DNA of 64,000 nt from NCBI GenBank assembly GCA_973895155.1, contig OZ316892.1, positions 14,880,001-14,944,000 of the forward strand, read 5' to 3'. The notes beneath the pieces were generated by a model. It saw only the letters and a program-made list of their open reading frames with translations, had not been told where the DNA came from and did no database searches. Below are positions 61,118 to 64,000 of the stretch, in pieces (position 1 is the stretch's first letter; each line of letters opens with the position of its first letter). Both the position numbers and the translations under genes were made by a program. This DNA is from Marsupella aquatica. Lineage: Eukaryota; Marchantiophyta.

Positions 61118-61773
61118 TGTCCTTGCCTAGGTTTGTGTGTACATTCTCCCATCTATCCTATAAAGTGTGAACTTAAGTTAGGGTAAGTATTTTTTGCGGT
61201 CTAAGTGAAACCTCTGATTTCAAAAGAACTTCGTTTGCTCTGCAAGCTAGGGTCAGCGGAGCATAATATATATTTTTTGGGCTATACGTAAAGCGTCAGC
61301 TTTGGCAGATGTCCTTGCCTAGATTTTGTGTACATTCTCCCATTTATCTTTATCTGGCAAGGGTGACTATTTTCGGTCTAAAGTGAAACCTCTAAAATAT
61401 AACTCTTGGAACAAACTTAAAGAGTATCTGGGTTGAGGTGGAGAGCTCCCAATGTTCCTTCGAAATTATTTCCTTCACCTGCAAAGGGTGACTATCTTCG
61501 GTCTAAAGTGAAATTACTCTTGGAACAAAGTTAGAGAGTATCTGGGTTGAGGTGGAGCAACTCCCAATGTTTCTTCGAAATTATTTCCTTCACCTTGGTT
61601 TGTTGTATCACGTAGACCAGTTCACACAACTCGAGAGTGCAGAATTTTTAAATTAAAATAAGTTTTTTTCTTTCCATAATAAGCATAGGGTGTAGGTACA
61701 TCAACATAATTAAATTTACATCTCACGGCCTATCGGCTGCCTAGGTGTCCTTGCCTAGGGTTGTGTGTACATT
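61118..61773. repeat. Three dispersed copies of a ~35-bp word
   Basis: TGTCCTTGCCTAG at 61118, 61310 and 61746 is followed each time by (G)TTTTGTGTACATTCTC-like sequence. Two of the three are preceded by a CATCT..GGC. block. Copies surround the 125-bp duplication, suggesting one larger repeat broken up by later insertions or deletions. Confidence 0.7.
61361..61597. repeat. 125-bp imperfect tandem duplication
   Basis: Copies start at 61361 and 61486 with GGGTGACTAT(T/C)TTCGGTCTA. Both contain ACTCTTGGAACAAA, GAGTATCTGGGTTGAGGTGG and CGAAATTATTTCCTTCACCT. The second copy lacks about ten bases near its start. Confidence 0.92.
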
Positions 61774-63240
61774 CTCACAAAATAATTAAACGCCAAGCAG
61801 GGCAAGCCCCGAATATGTATTAGGATAAAATGCCCCCAGAAGGACACAAGGGCCTCAATTATATAAGCAGTTGTGCGAAATTAAAAACGGTTGGTTTGGT
61901 GCCCATGCGTCCATGACGTAAGCGCAGTGTACAGCCTGTATGTTAGGTTGTATGCACTGATGTAATTATGCTCTTTTGCCCACGGTTTGAGTTGGTAACT
62001 CAGGTACGGCATGACTCAACAGGGCAATAAATTAAAATGTTTTTCTAATGTCATTTTTGGCAGAGTTCAGTTAAAATTTGGTAGCCAGATTAAAAACCCT
62101 AAAAAATATTAAACGGCGAGTAGAAACAATCCTACAAAATCTTTGGCTAGCAAGATACGCTGACTTGGCATGATTACAATAACCTCACTTTGTTAAAATA
62201 GCCACTGGACATGCTCTAAGTTTGGAGATCTACAACACTTGGGACCTGGGCACTACAGCAATGGTAATCTGGTTCTTGCAAATAACAAATAATGACAAGT
62301 CAATCCAGTGCTAGACCTCCCCAAAATGGTGGGGTTGGAAGAATATGGACAGGTTTGGAAGCACTACCACCCAAAAAATTTACATGATGTATGATGCCCT
62401 GCAAACCACCATGTTATCTATTTAATTAGACTGCAAACAGATGTTTTGACCAGATATAAAAGAGAAACCAGACTGAAAAAAAATTTTGGCTGAAAAAATT
62501 AAAATGGCCACCCACAAAAGTCTAAAGCAAGTAAAAATAGCTTTGTGTCATTCAGAATTGCAAACCAAGGTAGTAGGTCTTCCAGAGCTGGTACTTTCTA
62601 CTTTGCACAACTGGGCTGTTGGCAGACAGTTGGGGCATGTAGTGCTCTCGAGGCCTAGGGCACCTTATTGTTGTGCCAGTTCTGTGTGCGAAATGGTATC
62701 CACAAATGCGATATTTGAAGATCTTTGGTGCCTCAAGTCTGCTTAATTTTGTCAAGCATTTCTTGCAAGCCAACACATGTACTGCAGTCACACACAAGCC
62801 CCAAGTCTTCTCCTGAGCCACAAATTCATGTCACTCAAGTCCGTGATTTTTTCAGGATAGGAAGTTTATTTGGCATGATAGTGATGAGGAGGTTGTTGGA
62901 TTTGAGGTAGATTTTCGTAGACTATGGCGCTATCTACTTGATTGTATATCTTCTTTATTATAAGACAGGACAGAGAGGTAATGGGGTCAACAAATCAATT
63001 TGCAAAGAATGTGCTGGAATATTGGACCAATGCAATAACCTGGAGTTCATCCAAAATGCTGAGACACCGACACCTACTTGGTGTCACTGATATTTATTGT
63101 TGTTGATTGTTTAGTAAATTCACTTGTAGCAAAATCTAGAATGTCTGTACGAAAACGATGTGTGGTTCACACTGAAGAGTATCAAGTCATACATTACACT
63201 CATTGAAGTTAACTGAAGACCCCGTTAACAAGGACTAATT

Positions 63241-63350
63241 AAGGACATATACAAGGAACCGGAGAGTCAATGGAAAATAGATGAATTTGACATTGAAGGA
63301 CATATACAAGGAACCGGAGAGTCAATGGAAAATAGATGAATTTGACATTG
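63241..63350. repeat. Perfect 55-bp tandem duplication
   Basis: Units 63241-63295 and 63296-63350 are identical (each starts AAGGACATATACAAGGAACC and ends GAATTTGACATTG). Absence of any difference means a very recent event or an assembly duplication. Confidence 0.95.
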
Positions 63351-64000
63351 AAGTTATCCAACGACTTATACAAACAAGACACTTTCCTGGAAAAAAGGGC
63401 AAAGAGAGGGTAGATCCAGAAGTGTGAAGACCAAGGGAAAAACCGACTCGGATGCCGAACACATGAAATCCAACAATCGTGTGGAGTAATAAACCTAAGT
63501 CTAAAAGACAAACTCTAACACTGAAGTCGAACGAAACAGGACTGCGTTTGACTGTAGATGATAGAGAAAAACAAATCCCTAAAGGACTACACCGTCTGAA
63601 CCGGTTCAAGAGAGCACTACCTCTCCCTGTTAGACTGGTCCACTACGGAACTGATAGCTGTCTGTTATGGACGTGGGAACCTTGGTCAAATGCGAACCAA
63701 TCCGCTTTAATGCATTTGCAACGGACATCTGGGCGACCAATTGTCCTCCATAGAAAGACAGGCAAAGGTGGATCAGAATCTTGTCTAATGACCTCCATAT
63801 ATACTGTTCTTTACAGTGCCCCACTATCAACGTTGTCCGACTCTCTTACTCACTGTCCCTCGTCGGTGGCTTTGATGTAAACATGCCCTCACTACAAGAT
63901 CAATAAATCAAATTTTGACTGGTGAGGAAAATAAAGGGAAATCGTGATTAGACATGAGATATACACTGCCCCATCCTTAACCGTGCAGCCCAGAAGCTGA
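63351..64000. other. Right edge, no gene recognised
   Basis: A 133-codon plus-strand frame (63479-63880) and shorter minus-strand frames overlap here. Composition is closer to coding DNA than that of the flanking region, but no family is recognised. It could be the edge of a gene continuing beyond 64000. Confidence 0.3.

Larger units (their letters stand above)
59271..63240. other. Gene-free DNA with scattered repeats
   Basis: Open frames at 59773-59985, 60564-60749 and 62486-62746 have no recognised homology. The 61-62 kb part carries the tandem pair at 61361-61597 and three dispersed copies of a TGTCCTTGCCTAG word followed by TGTGTACATTCTC (61118, 61310, 61746). Confidence 0.5.

Noticed and set aside
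1-64000. LTR retrotransposon, CRISPR array or bacterial-type operon
   Set aside because: I saw no reverse-transcriptase or integrase motifs, no long terminal repeat pair, no spacer-repeat array and no prokaryotic gene organisation.

Overview
This is a window of nuclear DNA from a land plant. The evidence is multi-exon genes with GT-AG introns, a VAMP72-class R-SNARE, a plant-type SBP-box (SPL) transcription factor carrying an exact miR156 complement, and a plant-type polyamine/amino-acid permease. Gene density is low (six recognisable genes in 64 kb), exons are short, and the genes sit in AT-rich DNA full of repeats. The protein sequences look like those of a non-seed plant, and a bryophyte is my best guess. 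That placement is an inference; nothing in the window fixes the species.

Left third (1-17.8 kb): three genes, all on the minus strand. A VAMP72 R-SNARE runs off the left edge (exons 61-1665). Next comes URI, an unconventional prefoldin (8 exons, 9993 down to 6208). Then a Fe(II)/2-oxoglutarate dioxygenase-family gene (15 exons, 17778 down to 12661) whose exon 9 carries an apparent 1-base frameshift upstream of all its iron ligands.

Middle (19.5-36 kb): two plus-strand genes. One is a two-RRM, glycine-rich hnRNP (6 exons, 21288-23514) behind a long GA-rich leader. The other is an APC-superfamily permease (9 exons, 28871-35697) with an unusual soluble N-terminal extension of about 245-258 residues.

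Right-centre (37-48 kb): the miR156-regulated SPL gene on the minus strand (3 exons, 45132 down to 40479), with a GC-richer, low-complexity upstream region. The flank downstream of its 3' end holds two perfect long hairpins and a 126-bp (42-codon) tandem duplication.

Right end (48-64 kb): I see no recognisable gene. The region holds a 205-bp MITE flanked by TTAA, a 983-bp DNA transposon with 24-bp perfect terminal inverted repeats flanked by TA, a tRNA-like SINE candidate, and several minisatellites.

The genes do not form a pathway; they are independent single-copy-style loci for vesicle fusion, co-chaperone assembly, oxidation, RNA binding, transport and developmental transcription. The clearest shared property is a purine (GA)-rich coding strand just upstream of three of them (VAMP72, hnRNP, SPL).
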